Source: a virus. Taken from it: DNA of 25,796 nucleotides. Location of the stretch: positions 1-25,796 of the IMG/VR virus record IMGVR_UViG_3300041403_000211, one strand, 5' to 3'. How positions within the stretch are numbered: the stretch's first letter is position 1; every line of letters starts with the position of its first letter. The position numbers and the translations under genes are program-made. Positions 1 to 8,545 of this stretch are shown one piece after another. The notes under the pieces were generated by a model that was given only the letters and a program-made list of their open reading frames with translations, made no database searches and was not told the DNA's origin.

Positions 1-314
1 GCGTCTGCCTGCGGCGGCTGGTCATCGTCCTCTGTCGGCTGCCATACCTGCACAAGCGCCTGTGCGCGGCCAGCAGCGGCCATGCTGATGCTATACGGCT
101 CTACATCCCACTCAGGCCGCTCAAGCGCCCCTGTGGCCCGTTCTATGAAGCCCTCGCTGACCGGAAGGCTTGCCACGCTGTAGAGATTGCCGGAAGCGTC
201 CTGCCAAGCTGGTTCGCCGTAGGTCTGGCCGTCGGCCTCGCTTTCGCCCAAGGCCATCGCGTAGTGGTTTGCGTCGTCCCGATGCGCAGCCGGGCAGATG
301 ATTGTCAGTCGCAT
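1..314 (-). CDS. Hypothetical tail-region protein, 3' end outside window
   Basis: The reading frame opens with ATG at 314 and stays open to base 1, giving 104 visible residues that begin MRLTIICPAAHRDDANHYAM. A GGAG Shine-Dalgarno lies about nine bases upstream, inside the end of the LamG fibre gene, and the start follows that gene's TAA with one base between, so the two are probably translated in sequence. The visible part is soluble, has no signal peptide or membrane segment, and includes a WDVEPY stretch and an acidic DDD segment near the cut end. I recall similar proteins next to tail-fibre genes in Rhodobacterales phages but know no function. A fibre-linked accessory or assembly protein is only a guess from position. 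Confidence 0.7.
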   Translation of the reverse strand, partial: MRLTIICPAAHRDDANHYAMALGESEADGQTYGEPAWQDASGNLYSVASLPVSEGFIERATGALERPEWDVEPYSISMAAAGRAQALVQVWQPTEDDDQPPQAD

Positions 315-315
315 A

Positions 316-3099
316 TTATTTCTCCACTACCAGACCGCCAGTGGCGCTGATGGCCGTGCTGACTGATGTTGTCGTATTGCCAACGCGCCGAAGGCCGTCA
401 AAGATGCTCCGCCCCGCGCTCGTACCAACATGAAGGAGATCAGTATCCTCATCATAAGCCAAAGCAGTCACAGCATCAGATGCACCGTAGAGAGTGGCCT
501 GAGCATTGTCTTGGAACAGCACCTTCTCGTCGTTGTATATCTTGAGGATTTGGTCTGCTGTGGGTGCGGTGGCGGAGATGCGGATGAGGGCTAGTGCATC
601 TATAGACTGAATGTTGTCGTATCTAGTTCCGACCTTTAGTGTAGCACTGGCTGAAGTGTAATTCGCGGTGTTTGCCCCGGAACCATCAGCCTCGCCATCC
701 ACATACAGATATAAGACCCCAGACCGCCTAACAGCGGCAACAAAATGCCATCCTGTACCATTGCCGACCACAACGCTGCCGCTAACAACACCACTAAAAT
801 CCAAAGTGTTGTTGACGCGGAACGAATAGCGTTCAGTCCCGTCTGATTTGGCCCGGTCAAATATGTATTTTAGAGTGCCGCTCTCCTCTTTCACCCACCC
901 CATCACGCAGAAGTCACCCGTCCCGAAGTCGAGGTCCGAGTTATACGGCTGTTCGAGATAGTTGGCCGCAGAGAACCCCGAATACCCCACCAGCTCCGCA
1001 CCGTCAGCCACCGGGCTGCGCGTGATCGTGCCGTTGACGATCAGGCCGTTGTTGTTCACCGAGCGGTCTGCGTCGGCGAGTTTGACGGAGAGGTCGGTTA
1101 CTTGTGAGCCATCAGCACTGCTGGAAAGTTTAAGATAGGTTGGGTTTGACGATGCCACAAATGTGCGATGCTCAGCCCCATTAATGCTGCCAGCAAAAAT
1201 TTGGCTGCCGCCCGAAGTTGTCCCAATACGCAAGGTGACTGCCCCAGCAGTCTCGTTTGTAGTTATGGTGTAGGACCGTCCTACGGTTGTCGCAATCGAG
1301 ACTACAGCCTCTGCGATGTCTTCACCGACAACAGTAAAATCAACCGTTTCCGCATCGGGTGTGGCTATTGATGACGAACCATTGCTTGTATCTGTTGCCG
1401 TGGTAGCGTCTAGCAACTCACCAGACCCAACCAGATCGGTGTCGTCGGCATCGCTCAGGAAGGCACCCTTGATGTCTCCGCTCATCCAGCCGGTTGCGTA
1501 GGCGGAAGTGGTGTAGGAGACCAGCCCGTCGGTGTTATCATTGAAATCTAACTTGCATCGACTGAGCAGACTTCCGTCTGAAAAATCAGCGCTGCCGTTT
1601 CCATGCAAAGAAAGCCCACTTACAACCCAATCCGCTGTGCTTTCCTTGTCGCCGGGGACAAACGGAATACACACCCCCCGGGTTGGATAACCCCAGTTTA
1701 TGTTTCCGTTACCGCCGTCGGCGGGTCTGTTTTCGATCTCTCTTATATCGTCAGCTTTAAAGCCCCAAATGGCAGAAATACCGTAATTCACGTCGTAGCT
1801 GTGAGACGCGATTAGGTTCCCGCGGCTATCGAAGTCCACAAAATAAACTTCATAGCCCGCAGCGCCAGTTGAGGCCGCAAGGTTCGCAACAATCCCATCG
1901 TCTTTGACAATCGAAAGACCACCATCCGTCGCCACAGCGATGGTCGGCACGGGCAGACCAGTCGCAGGATCAATCGGCGCGTCAGGCAGGACGGTCATGG
2001 CTACGTCGTTGGCGACATTGCTTACCAAAACCCGGCGAGGAAGACCCCAGCTTGAAGATGGGTTTGCTGTGTTTCTTTCAGATATTGGGTAGTAAAGAGT
2101 GCCAGCAAACGCATCGTTACGTGTATTTGATTTTGTAAAAATCTCAGAAACAAAACTGACGGAAGCTGATCCTCCCCAAGCGGTATTGGCAGGACTACCA
2201 CCTTTTGACAAAACGATTTGTGCGTTTTTAGCCTGCACTGCTGTGATGTCTGTGTGGCTTTGGCTTGAACCGTCAACAAATAGTCCAGTCCCCGTGCCGG
2301 ATGGTCCAGTAAACACCATCCACATAGGAAGCGTAGCGTCGTCACCGTCGTAGATCGTAACCGTATTGCTCTCAGCCACAATCACAGCAACAGCGGGAAA
2401 CTCACGGCGGCTACCACGAGTGGCGGTGTTCAGGGTTTCATTATACCAAGATGAGGCTTGAGCCAAAGCACCTGTACGCCATGCACCACCGTCTGAATCC
2501 TTAGAAGTATCATACACGAATACATCTACCGCGTTGATTGCGATGAGCGTCAGGCGGTCAATCTCCGCGCCGTAGTTGACGCCCTCAACCTTGGACGCAA
2601 GGAACCTAATCAGGTTCACCTTTTCGGCAAACGTCAGCGCCCGGTCAATCACCACGAAGTTGGCCAACTCTTGCGCTGGCAGGGTATAGCTGCCGCTGAT
2701 TGTCTGGTCCTCAAGCAGGCGGACTTCGGAGCGGGTGACATATGCCACGGTCGCCTCGGCGCCGAGGTCAGGCAGCGTGACCGTCAGCGCGTCGTCAACC
2801 GGATCGTGCTGGATAAACGCGCCGTCCGCATCGACGATGTAGCTGGGTCGCGCGGCTGTGGTCGCCTGCGTGGCGTTCAGGCCGTTGCCTGACTTGTCAT
2901 TCACGCGGGCAATCGTCTGCCCCGATGCCGTGATAGGCGTTGTTCCTGCGGTGTCTTGAAACAGCACCGAGATGTCGCTGGTGTCATACCAAGCGCCATC
3001 CTCGCCGGACGTAAACAGGGATGCGGGGTTCAGAAACCGCCCGCGCGACGTGAAGATGCTGTTCGGCGTACCGGAAAGCAGGGAGAGTGTATTACGCAT
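316..3099 (-). CDS. LamG/concanavalin-like tail fibre or receptor-binding protein
   Basis: I start this 927-residue protein at ATG 3099, which overlaps the stop of the preceding gene; a TTG three codons earlier is less likely. The N-terminal ~170 residues carry the pattern DGAWYDTSD, VNDKSGNGLNATQ and RALTFAEKVNLIRFLA, seen in phage fibre and LamG-linked proteins. The middle is rich in Gly, Ser, Thr and Asp and looks beta-structured. The region around residues 690-860 matches a laminin-G/concanavalin jelly roll: DFGTGDFCVMGWVK, then WHFVAAVRRSGVLYLYVDGE and LKVGTRYD. Such domains bind glycans or cell-surface ligands, so I infer a host-recognition role at the tail tip. The C-terminus (ALAYDEDTDLLHVGTSAGRS) resembles a beta-propeller repeat. 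The LamG call is fairly secure; the receptor role is inferred. Confidence 0.8.
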   Translation of the reverse strand: MRNTLSLLSGTPNSIFTSRGRFLNPASLFTSGEDGAWYDTSDISVLFQDTAGTTPITASGQTIARVNDKSGNGLNATQATTAARPSYIVDADGAFIQHDPVDDALTVTLPDLGAEATVAYVTRSEVRLLEDQTISGSYTLPAQELANFVVIDRALTFAEKVNLIRFLASKVEGVNYGAEIDRLTLIAINAVDVFVYDTSKDSDGGAWRTGALAQASSWYNETLNTATRGSRREFPAVAVIVAESNTVTIYDGDDATLPMWMVFTGPSGTGTGLFVDGSSQSHTDITAVQAKNAQIVLSKGGSPANTAWGGSASVSFVSEIFTKSNTRNDAFAGTLYYPISERNTANPSSSWGLPRRVLVSNVANDVAMTVLPDAPIDPATGLPVPTIAVATDGGLSIVKDDGIVANLAASTGAAGYEVYFVDFDSRGNLIASHSYDVNYGISAIWGFKADDIREIENRPADGGNGNINWGYPTRGVCIPFVPGDKESTADWVVSGLSLHGNGSADFSDGSLLSRCKLDFNDNTDGLVSYTTSAYATGWMSGDIKGAFLSDADDTDLVGSGELLDATTATDTSNGSSSIATPDAETVDFTVVGEDIAEAVVSIATTVGRSYTITTNETAGAVTLRIGTTSGGSQIFAGSINGAEHRTFVASSNPTYLKLSSSADGSQVTDLSVKLADADRSVNNNGLIVNGTITRSPVADGAELVGYSGFSAANYLEQPYNSDLDFGTGDFCVMGWVKEESGTLKYIFDRAKSDGTERYSFRVNNTLDFSGVVSGSVVVGNGTGWHFVAAVRRSGVLYLYVDGEADGSGANTANYTSASATLKVGTRYDNIQSIDALALIRISATAPTADQILKIYNDEKVLFQDNAQATLYGASDAVTALAYDEDTDLLHVGTSAGRSIFDGLRRVGNTTTSVSTAISATGGLVVEK

Positions 3100-3373
3100 G
3101 GCTGACAAATACCCCCACGGCTTGCTCAGAATAAGCCCAGAGGCGCTTTGCGGCGATGCCGGGGAATAGGTCGCCCAGAACCACGTTCAACTCGCCTTGG
3201 CCGGGGTTTGCGCGAATAGCGCCCGTCTTGTCGGTCGGTGCTGTCGCGTCAGTCGTGCCTTTGAGCAGGATGTGATAGCCGCCCGTGTTCTGAAACGAGA
3301 TGCTGTTCACGTCAGCGTCAGTAAGCTGGGTCCATTGCCCCGGCGTCAGGGTGATTGTGGTGTTCTGGCTCAT
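3092..3373 (-). CDS. Small beta-rich virion protein
   Basis: This 93-residue protein begins MSQNTTITLTPGQWTQLTDA and has a GAGG Shine-Dalgarno eight bases before its ATG. It looks like a single compact beta-sandwich with no Cys, signal peptide or membrane helix. Similar small proteins with an early LTPGQWTQLTDADV-type segment occur among tail-tip genes of siphoviruses, where they may decorate the baseplate or link fibres. Here it lies between the BppU-like protein and the LamG fibre and overlaps the fibre gene start by eight bases, so stoichiometric co-translation is plausible. The structural role comes from position and composition; no catalytic motif is visible. Confidence 0.7.
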   Translation of the reverse strand: MSQNTTITLTPGQWTQLTDADVNSISFQNTGGYHILLKGTTDATAPTDKTGAIRANPGQGELNVVLGDLFPGIAAKRLWAYSEQAVGVFVSHA

Positions 3374-3399
3374 TGCGATGCCTCATTCATTTAGAGGGT

Positions 3400-3720
3400 T
3401 TAGGTAATGTCGTCAGTGATGACGATCTCGATGTAGCTTGAGTTTGGGAAGGTCTCGATTTTCCCGCTTTCATACGTCACTTCGAACTCGGCCTGAAACG
3501 TGCCAGCCGTCGCGGTGTCCGCTGCCACCCATCCGTATTCAACAGTCCCATCAGTAGCCGAGAGAATGACCGCAGGCTCGTCGATGATGACGGTGCCTTC
3601 AGCATTTCGCACATGAAAGCGAACGGTCGCGTTTGTTATATCGACCGGAGAGCCATCGCCGTCGAACATTTGCGCCTGAATGTTCGGGCTGGTGTCGTTC
3701 TGTTTTAAGTTGAATGTCAT
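3400..3720 (-). CDS. BppU N-terminal-like baseplate/fibre adaptor
   Basis: The 106-residue product begins MTFNLKQNDTSPNIQAQMFD, followed by DGSPVDITNATVRFHVRN and a Gly-Thr-Phe-Gln-Ala-Glu-Phe-Glu-Val strand. This is the pattern of the N-terminal Ig-like domain of lactococcal baseplate upper protein BppU. That domain attaches receptor-binding modules to the tail tip in Gram-positive phages and also occurs alone in many siphoviruses. No receptor domain is fused here, so it probably serves as an adaptor or decoration between the hub and the separate LamG fibre. The ATG at 3720 overlaps the end of a possible 21-codon ORF; no strong Shine-Dalgarno is present. The domain call rests on motif resemblance. 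Confidence 0.7.
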   Translation of the reverse strand: MTFNLKQNDTSPNIQAQMFDGDGSPVDITNATVRFHVRNAEGTVIIDEPAVILSATDGTVEYGWVAADTATAGTFQAEFEVTYESGKIETFPNSSYIEIVITDDIT

Positions 3721-3782
3721 TTTTCAACGGCCCTCTTTTGCCGGACTATAGCGGAAAAACTGTAGCGTGTCATCGCGTTCAT
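3717..3782 (-). CDS. Possible 21-residue micro-ORF between hub and BppU-like gene
   Basis: An ORF of 21 codons (MNAMTRYSFSAIVRQKRAVE plus a final Lys) fills the gap between the hub gene and the BppU-like gene. Its ATG overlaps the hub stop as ATGA, and its TGA overlaps the next start as ATGA. It has no Shine-Dalgarno of its own beyond possible reinitiation. It could be a real peptide or a translated spacer that carries ribosomes to the next gene, which itself lacks a good ribosome binding site. I recognise no family. Chance could also produce this, so confidence is low. Confidence 0.3.
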   Translation of the reverse strand: MNAMTRYSFSAIVRQKRAVEK

Positions 3783-6700
3783 CCACACAGATAAATGCAC
3801 GCGACCATCTTCACCTGTGTCGGTGAATCGAACGTCACGTCCTCACGAGCCTTGGCAACCGTATAGCTGCGCACGATGTCATCGGCCTGTTTCATGCCCT
3901 TGCCGGGGATGCTGGATGTGACGATCAGATCGCCTTTGGAGATGTCGCCGTTCTCTCCGCAGACGTTGATTGCGCCTTCGCCCACGGCGTTGATGTCCAC
4001 GAGGTCATAGTCATCGTGATATACAGACGGGTCAGCAATAAGAACCGGATCAACCTTAACTCCTACTGCTTGCGCGGCCTTTGTAGCGGGCCTGTTGATA
4101 AAGGCCGGTGGAAGAATCCATCCGCCTTTTCGTTTCTGCAAAACGCCGATAGCAGCGGCTTGGTTCGCGCTCGCAGAGATTGCAACTTCCCCAAAGCTGT
4201 CCGAGATCGTCGAAACTACAATGGAATGGTCAATGAGAATGTCGCCCGGAACGCAGGAAACAGTTTTCAAAAGCATTGCTATGTGCGTCCCGGTGAAAGG
4301 GCTAAAGCCATTGCCAGAGCCATCGAGGCCGCCATTCTCACTGCCTGCCGGGATAAAGAGACCGTATCCACCGTCATAGCCACTTAGTGCAATCTGGCAG
4401 AGACCCGGACCAGTTGCGCCGTCCGAGCGCGTTGAAACAGCATCAATGCAAGTAGAACCACCAGTTCCTCTGTTTTCGACATAGATGCCGTCGCCTGTGC
4501 CTGATGGAGACGTTGGGCTGAGGCCGTTGGCAATAACACGAAGTGCCGTTCCATTGAAGTTAATGGCGTCAATGCAGTATCTAGCGGATGCGTGACGGTA
4601 GACTTCAATCGCGTCGGTAGTCTCCGCAGAAGCACTCGCAGATGCCGTGCCGGGGTTAAGTATGACACCTACGGAAATCGGAGGAGATACGAGCGAATCA
4701 ATGATGTCAATGCCACCGCCCGTCATATCAACATCACCACGAACGGTCACATCATTGAACACCGCATCACCAGAATCTCTTGCAATAGCCCAGCCTTGTG
4801 TTCCGGGATTGGAGATGGAACCACCAGAAAAAGCACCGTTGAAGTTATCACTTGCGAGGTCAGTGGCAATCTGAGCCGCCCCGGACGGTGTACCGAAAGA
4901 GAACTCGGTATTCGGAACGGATGTCTGAGGATAGCTAAGGTCACCAGATACTGTGACGGTATAAGGTGCTGACCACTCAAGTAGGTCTAGACTACTGACT
5001 TCGACTTGAGGCTGAGTATGACGCCATCCCGTTGTTGCTGAGAACGTACCGCCAGTGAACTCTCCGGTGCTTTCGTTAAAAGTGACACTTGTTTCCGAGA
5101 TTGCCCCCGGACCCGGTGATTCATCAAGTTCGTTGTAATACACTCTCCCAGTATATGTCCGATCTCCATTAGCACCCGGAGTTCCAGCAGGGGCAGAGGT
5201 TGTTGTGGCACTTGCCTCGTTGGAATACGCACTCTCGTTCCCAGAGAAATCTACAGCAGTCACCCTGTAGTAGTATGTCGTACTGTCTGTCAGGCTAACA
5301 TCAGACCATCCTGCGCCAGCGGTATTGTCCTCCAGTAGAGCAGGGTCCGGCGTACCATCGCCAAATGGTATCGGAGAGGTGTCCTTATAGATGTTGTAAA
5401 GGAAGATGTCGTTAGCCGCTGAACTGTCCGTGTTTGTAGTTACAGCATTCCATCCCAGCTTAATAGTTCCATAACCAGCCGTAGCCGTAAGACCTGTGGG
5501 CGCATTGGGAATTGTACCGTCCTTGACCGAAGTCGTAAACGTAACAGACCGCCACTCTGATTTCTGGTCAAACGTGTTAAAGGCCCGCACTCGGATGTTG
5601 TAGATGATACCATCCAGAACAGGCTTGATGACGTACTGAGTGGTAGGCTCCCTGACTGTGATACCGGCGAACTTTACAGTGTTCCGCTCTGGTGAAGCCA
5701 ACAGTTGCGCTCTGAAGGCCTCCTCATCTAGGCCAGAACCACCGCCAGTGTTGTAGAAATCAAAACCGTCTTGGTCAGGTTGACGGAATAGAATCTCGAT
5801 ATAGCCCTTGTAGATAAACTGTTCACGGGTCGTTACCGCACTTGCTTCAGCTACAATTCCGCCATTTGCTGCGTAATTTATCGAATCGTTGACGGTCCAC
5901 TCAAGTTCATATCGGCTTGCGCTTGGCGAAGAATCCCAATCCACCAAGATGCCATTCACAAACGTACCGTCAGCCGCAATGACGCCATAAGCAGAAGCTG
6001 TAAGGTTTGATACAGGGTCAGGCGTGAGCGCCAATGTCGTATCATTACCAATGATGTCTTCTTCTTCAGCATCCCAATCAAACGCGGCCTCAGAAGTCTC
6101 CCTGAGCGTAAGAGTGACGCGCAGGTCTCCAGCATCGCCATTGGCTCCAAAGCGCCATCCGACAACTTCAAATTCCTTGGCGGTCCAGCCGTAGCGGTCA
6201 ATGGTCAAGGCGACAATCTCGCCGACCTCCACGTCAAACGCATTCAGGCCAAACTCGGCGCTGAATGTCATCTGCTCGCGCCCACGGAATAGCGTCATCT
6301 TGGCAAGACGCTGGGCGGTCGCGGCTGATGTGGTAAACGGCAGGTCTAGGTCTAGCGTTTGCTCAACCTCGCCGTCCTGCGTCTTGAATGCAGCCGACTC
6401 AATAGGCGGGTAATCAGCCGCGATATATCTCTGATTGGCGTCTGAGAATACACCCTGAACGCGGTTGAATTGGTCGCGCAAGTTTACGCGGGTTTGCAGG
6501 CTGATTTCTGAGCGAAGATCATCAAGCGTGAATGTCTTAGTCGGAGCGTTGTATTCACCAGGTTGCAGCTTCCATTTGCCCGCACCCCAGAACAGAGTGC
6601 CCGCGCATGACTTGACCATCTCTTGCAGTACATCGCCATAAGATTGGTCTGCCCTGACGACGCCGTTCATCGTGTAGCGGCTCTCAGTGCCGCCTGCATC

Positions 6701-7606
6701 AAGCGTGACAGCCTCATCGCAAGTATTCGCAGCGGCTTGGAATACCGTGTCATCGACTTCTGGATCGTTCAGGCCGTAGGCACTTGTCAGGAAGTCTCGG
6801 ATACACAGGGCGGCATTGTTGGAGTAGGCCGTTGTGGATGTGCGGGGGTCAAAGACCTTCTTGCCTCTAATCTTAGCAGTGATGACCGGAATGCCGTTCT
6901 GAAAGACCCCAGAGGCATAGCCAAACCGGACAAACAGATACGCGATGTTATTGCCGACGAATGATGCCTTAGTCGGCTGGTCTACGCCTCCGAAGTTCTG
7001 GCTGTCCTCATCGGATGATCCGGTGTCAAAGAATACGCTATCTAGGGTTTCAACACTTGAATTGGCAAACGTGTCGGTTATCGCCGTCTGGTCACCCAAG
7101 TGGTAGAAAATGCGGATTTCGTGTTCGTCTGGGTCATCTGACCAGTTGCGGTTCGTTACCCAACCAGCGCCAGAGCGACGGCTATTTGAGTAGGCGTCAT
7201 TGGAGAGGACGGCCACCTCATCATTGATGTAGATTTCCTCGACGCTTTCAATCTCATGCGCAGCGAGTGCGATGACCTGATATAGAACCGACCCACCTCG
7301 GGTCGTTTCCAGATAGGTGATTGTCCCTCCCTTGCGGGTTTCGCCATAGACAAACTCTTGAGGCCCAGCAGGGTCTCTGGCGTTGACCAGCAGGCTTTGC
7401 TTTGGGCTTGGCGGAATAGGCGTCAGGGCGCTGATGATGGCGTTGGTGGCAACAGTGATAGCCAAGTTTACAGCTGCAACGGCTGCTGTGTATGCGAATG
7501 TACCAGCCTCAACAGCGAAAAGAGCAACCGCAATTGCCTCAGCCCTTGGAGCATTGCTCCACGAGTTCCGATCCCGCAGGACGTTAAATGGTTCGCCTTG
7601 CTTCAT
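3779..7606 (-). CDS. Central tail hub / tip attachment protein, lambda J-like, with fused distal domains
   Basis: At 1275 residues this is the largest protein in the window and lies after the three tail-tip genes where lambda J and GTA gp15 homologues sit. The N-terminus has an Ala/Val-rich hydrophobic stretch (about 22-65) followed by PPSPKQSLLVNARDP and FVYGETRKGGTITYLE, typical of J-like hubs. Residues to about 520 form the hub. A first fibronectin-III-like segment starts near 530 (PDPVSNLTA), and a second spans about 700-800 (PNAPTGLTATAGYGTIKLGW to YYYRVTAVDFSGNESAYSNE). After about 870 the protein becomes Gly/Ser/Thr-rich, with short repeated turns near 1010-1080 (ARYCIDAINF, STCIDAVSTR) that suggest a beta-helix. 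The last ~70 residues (CGENGDISKGDLIVTSSIPG) resemble C-terminal assembly domains of fibre proteins, similar to peptidase G2-type modules. ATG 7606 overlaps the peptidase stop as ATGA. Hub identity is firm; distal domains are less so. Confidence 0.88.
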   Translation of the reverse strand: MKQGEPFNVLRDRNSWSNAPRAEAIAVALFAVEAGTFAYTAAVAAVNLAITVATNAIISALTPIPPSPKQSLLVNARDPAGPQEFVYGETRKGGTITYLETTRGGSVLYQVIALAAHEIESVEEIYINDEVAVLSNDAYSNSRRSGAGWVTNRNWSDDPDEHEIRIFYHLGDQTAITDTFANSSVETLDSVFFDTGSSDEDSQNFGGVDQPTKASFVGNNIAYLFVRFGYASGVFQNGIPVITAKIRGKKVFDPRTSTTAYSNNAALCIRDFLTSAYGLNDPEVDDTVFQAAANTCDEAVTLDAGGTESRYTMNGVVRADQSYGDVLQEMVKSCAGTLFWGAGKWKLQPGEYNAPTKTFTLDDLRSEISLQTRVNLRDQFNRVQGVFSDANQRYIAADYPPIESAAFKTQDGEVEQTLDLDLPFTTSAATAQRLAKMTLFRGREQMTFSAEFGLNAFDVEVGEIVALTIDRYGWTAKEFEVVGWRFGANGDAGDLRVTLTLRETSEAAFDWDAEEEDIIGNDTTLALTPDPVSNLTASAYGVIAADGTFVNGILVDWDSSPSASRYELEWTVNDSINYAANGGIVAEASAVTTREQFIYKGYIEILFRQPDQDGFDFYNTGGGSGLDEEAFRAQLLASPERNTVKFAGITVREPTTQYVIKPVLDGIIYNIRVRAFNTFDQKSEWRSVTFTTSVKDGTIPNAPTGLTATAGYGTIKLGWNAVTTNTDSSAANDIFLYNIYKDTSPIPFGDGTPDPALLEDNTAGAGWSDVSLTDSTTYYYRVTAVDFSGNESAYSNEASATTTSAPAGTPGANGDRTYTGRVYYNELDESPGPGAISETSVTFNESTGEFTGGTFSATTGWRHTQPQVEVSSLDLLEWSAPYTVTVSGDLSYPQTSVPNTEFSFGTPSGAAQIATDLASDNFNGAFSGGSISNPGTQGWAIARDSGDAVFNDVTVRGDVDMTGGGIDIIDSLVSPPISVGVILNPGTASASASAETTDAIEVYRHASARYCIDAINFNGTALRVIANGLSPTSPSGTGDGIYVENRGTGGSTCIDAVSTRSDGATGPGLCQIALSGYDGGYGLFIPAGSENGGLDGSGNGFSPFTGTHIAMLLKTVSCVPGDILIDHSIVVSTISDSFGEVAISASANQAAAIGVLQKRKGGWILPPAFINRPATKAAQAVGVKVDPVLIADPSVYHDDYDLVDINAVGEGAINVCGENGDISKGDLIVTSSIPGKGMKQADDIVRSYTVAKAREDVTFDSPTQVKMVACIYLCG

Positions 7607-8022
7607 GCCCTAATCCACGCTTTGTCGATGGTTTCAATTGGATGATACACGAGACCGTGCCTTGATACAAAGGCCGCTTTGATACCAACAGAGATGCCCA
7701 TCGCGCTTCCGATAGCCCAGCGCCTTGCCTTCTTTGTCGTCACCAAAGACCCGCGCGGTGGAATGCCCTCAATGCGATGAAGGCGCTTGTCCACGGCCTC
7801 TGTGAATGTCCGATAGCCAAACTCGGCCTGCAACTCTTGGCGTTTAAGAGGGAAGCCATCCCGCATATACCGCCCCAGCCAATCCTCGGCCCAGCCTTCG
7901 CCATACATCTCTCGGAACGCCTGATTGGTAAATATCAGGCAATCGTGTTCACCCCATTTGAACGGGATGTCGCGCACAGCCTTGAGATAGCCCGCCAGCT
8001 TATTTGGGTTGAAATCTGACAC
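7603..8022 (-). CDS. NlpC/P60-like tail peptidase (DUF6950-type)
   Basis: I choose the GTG at 8022, which has AGGA about six bases upstream. This gives 139 residues beginning (V)SDFNPNKLAGYL; an upstream TTG at 8052 lacks this support. The key segment is FKWGEHDCLIFTN: a WG-x-x-DC motif holds the likely catalytic Cys of NlpC/P60-type papain-like hydrolases, and SRHGLVYHP may supply the His. In GTAs and related siphoviruses a peptidase of this kind sits directly before the hub gene. It is thought to open peptidoglycan during DNA entry, which fits here. It overlaps the previous gene by 23 bases and the hub by ATGA. The fold assignment is from motif and position; lytic activity is inferred. Confidence 0.75.
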   Translation of the reverse strand: MSDFNPNKLAGYLKAVRDIPFKWGEHDCLIFTNQAFREMYGEGWAEDWLGRYMRDGFPLKRQELQAEFGYRTFTEAVDKRLHRIEGIPPRGSLVTTKKARRWAIGSAMGISVGIKAAFVSRHGLVYHPIETIDKAWIRA

Positions 8023-8545
8023 CTTTATCCTGAATCTGCGCCACGAAGTCAAAGAACGTGTCGGTAGGGTATCGGGTTTTATGGCTCAGGGATGTGTAGC
8101 GGCGGTTGGATGCCCGCTCCAACTCAACCAACTTACTGTCAACGGTCACGCTGATAGTTCCGCTGTCTGGCCCGTCCTCGATAATCATCTGGTTCAGCGA
8201 ACCAGAGAACACCTCCACGAAGTCAGAGACGCCGCGAACGCCCCAGAGAACGCGCACCTTGCGCCTCTGGTAAGGCTCTTGCAGGGCAAGCGAAACAACG
8301 CTGGATGGCATACCATTAAGCGTCAGAGTGATGTTCTTGGCAGAAAGGTCGGCAACTTCCTCAAGACCGCTGATTGCGACAAGATTGCCGCCGCCTGTGT
8401 AGGTGTTGCCGCCAATCGTGCGGTCGCCGTATCCAGTCCAAAGCCGCAAGGGTCCGCTGTCTAAGTCAATCTCAACTGCATAGAACGGCTCGACTTCCGG
8501 CTGGGCCAGGGCGGTCAAAATGTCTGTTGGTACAGTGCGAGACAT
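8000..8545 (-). CDS. Tail-tip protein (DUF2163-like position)
   Basis: The 181-residue protein begins MSRTVPTDILTALAQPEVEP at ATG 8545, which shares one base with the previous stop (TAATG); a longer frame upstream has no start support. The sequence VEIDLDSGPLRLWTGYGDRT, followed by NTYTGGGNLVAISGLEEVAD and paired beta strands ending in LVELERASNRRYT, is typical of a tail-tip protein. It occupies the place of GTA gp13/DUF2163 between the distal-tail-like protein and the peptidase. In that family the protein helps build the tip ring around the hub. No enzymatic motif is visible. The role comes from gene order and general resemblance, and I have not confirmed membership of a specific family. Confidence 0.7.
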   Translation of the reverse strand: MSRTVPTDILTALAQPEVEPFYAVEIDLDSGPLRLWTGYGDRTIGGNTYTGGGNLVAISGLEEVADLSAKNITLTLNGMPSSVVSLALQEPYQRRKVRVLWGVRGVSDFVEVFSGSLNQMIIEDGPDSGTISVTVDSKLVELERASNRRYTSLSHKTRYPTDTFFDFVAQIQDKGVRFQPK

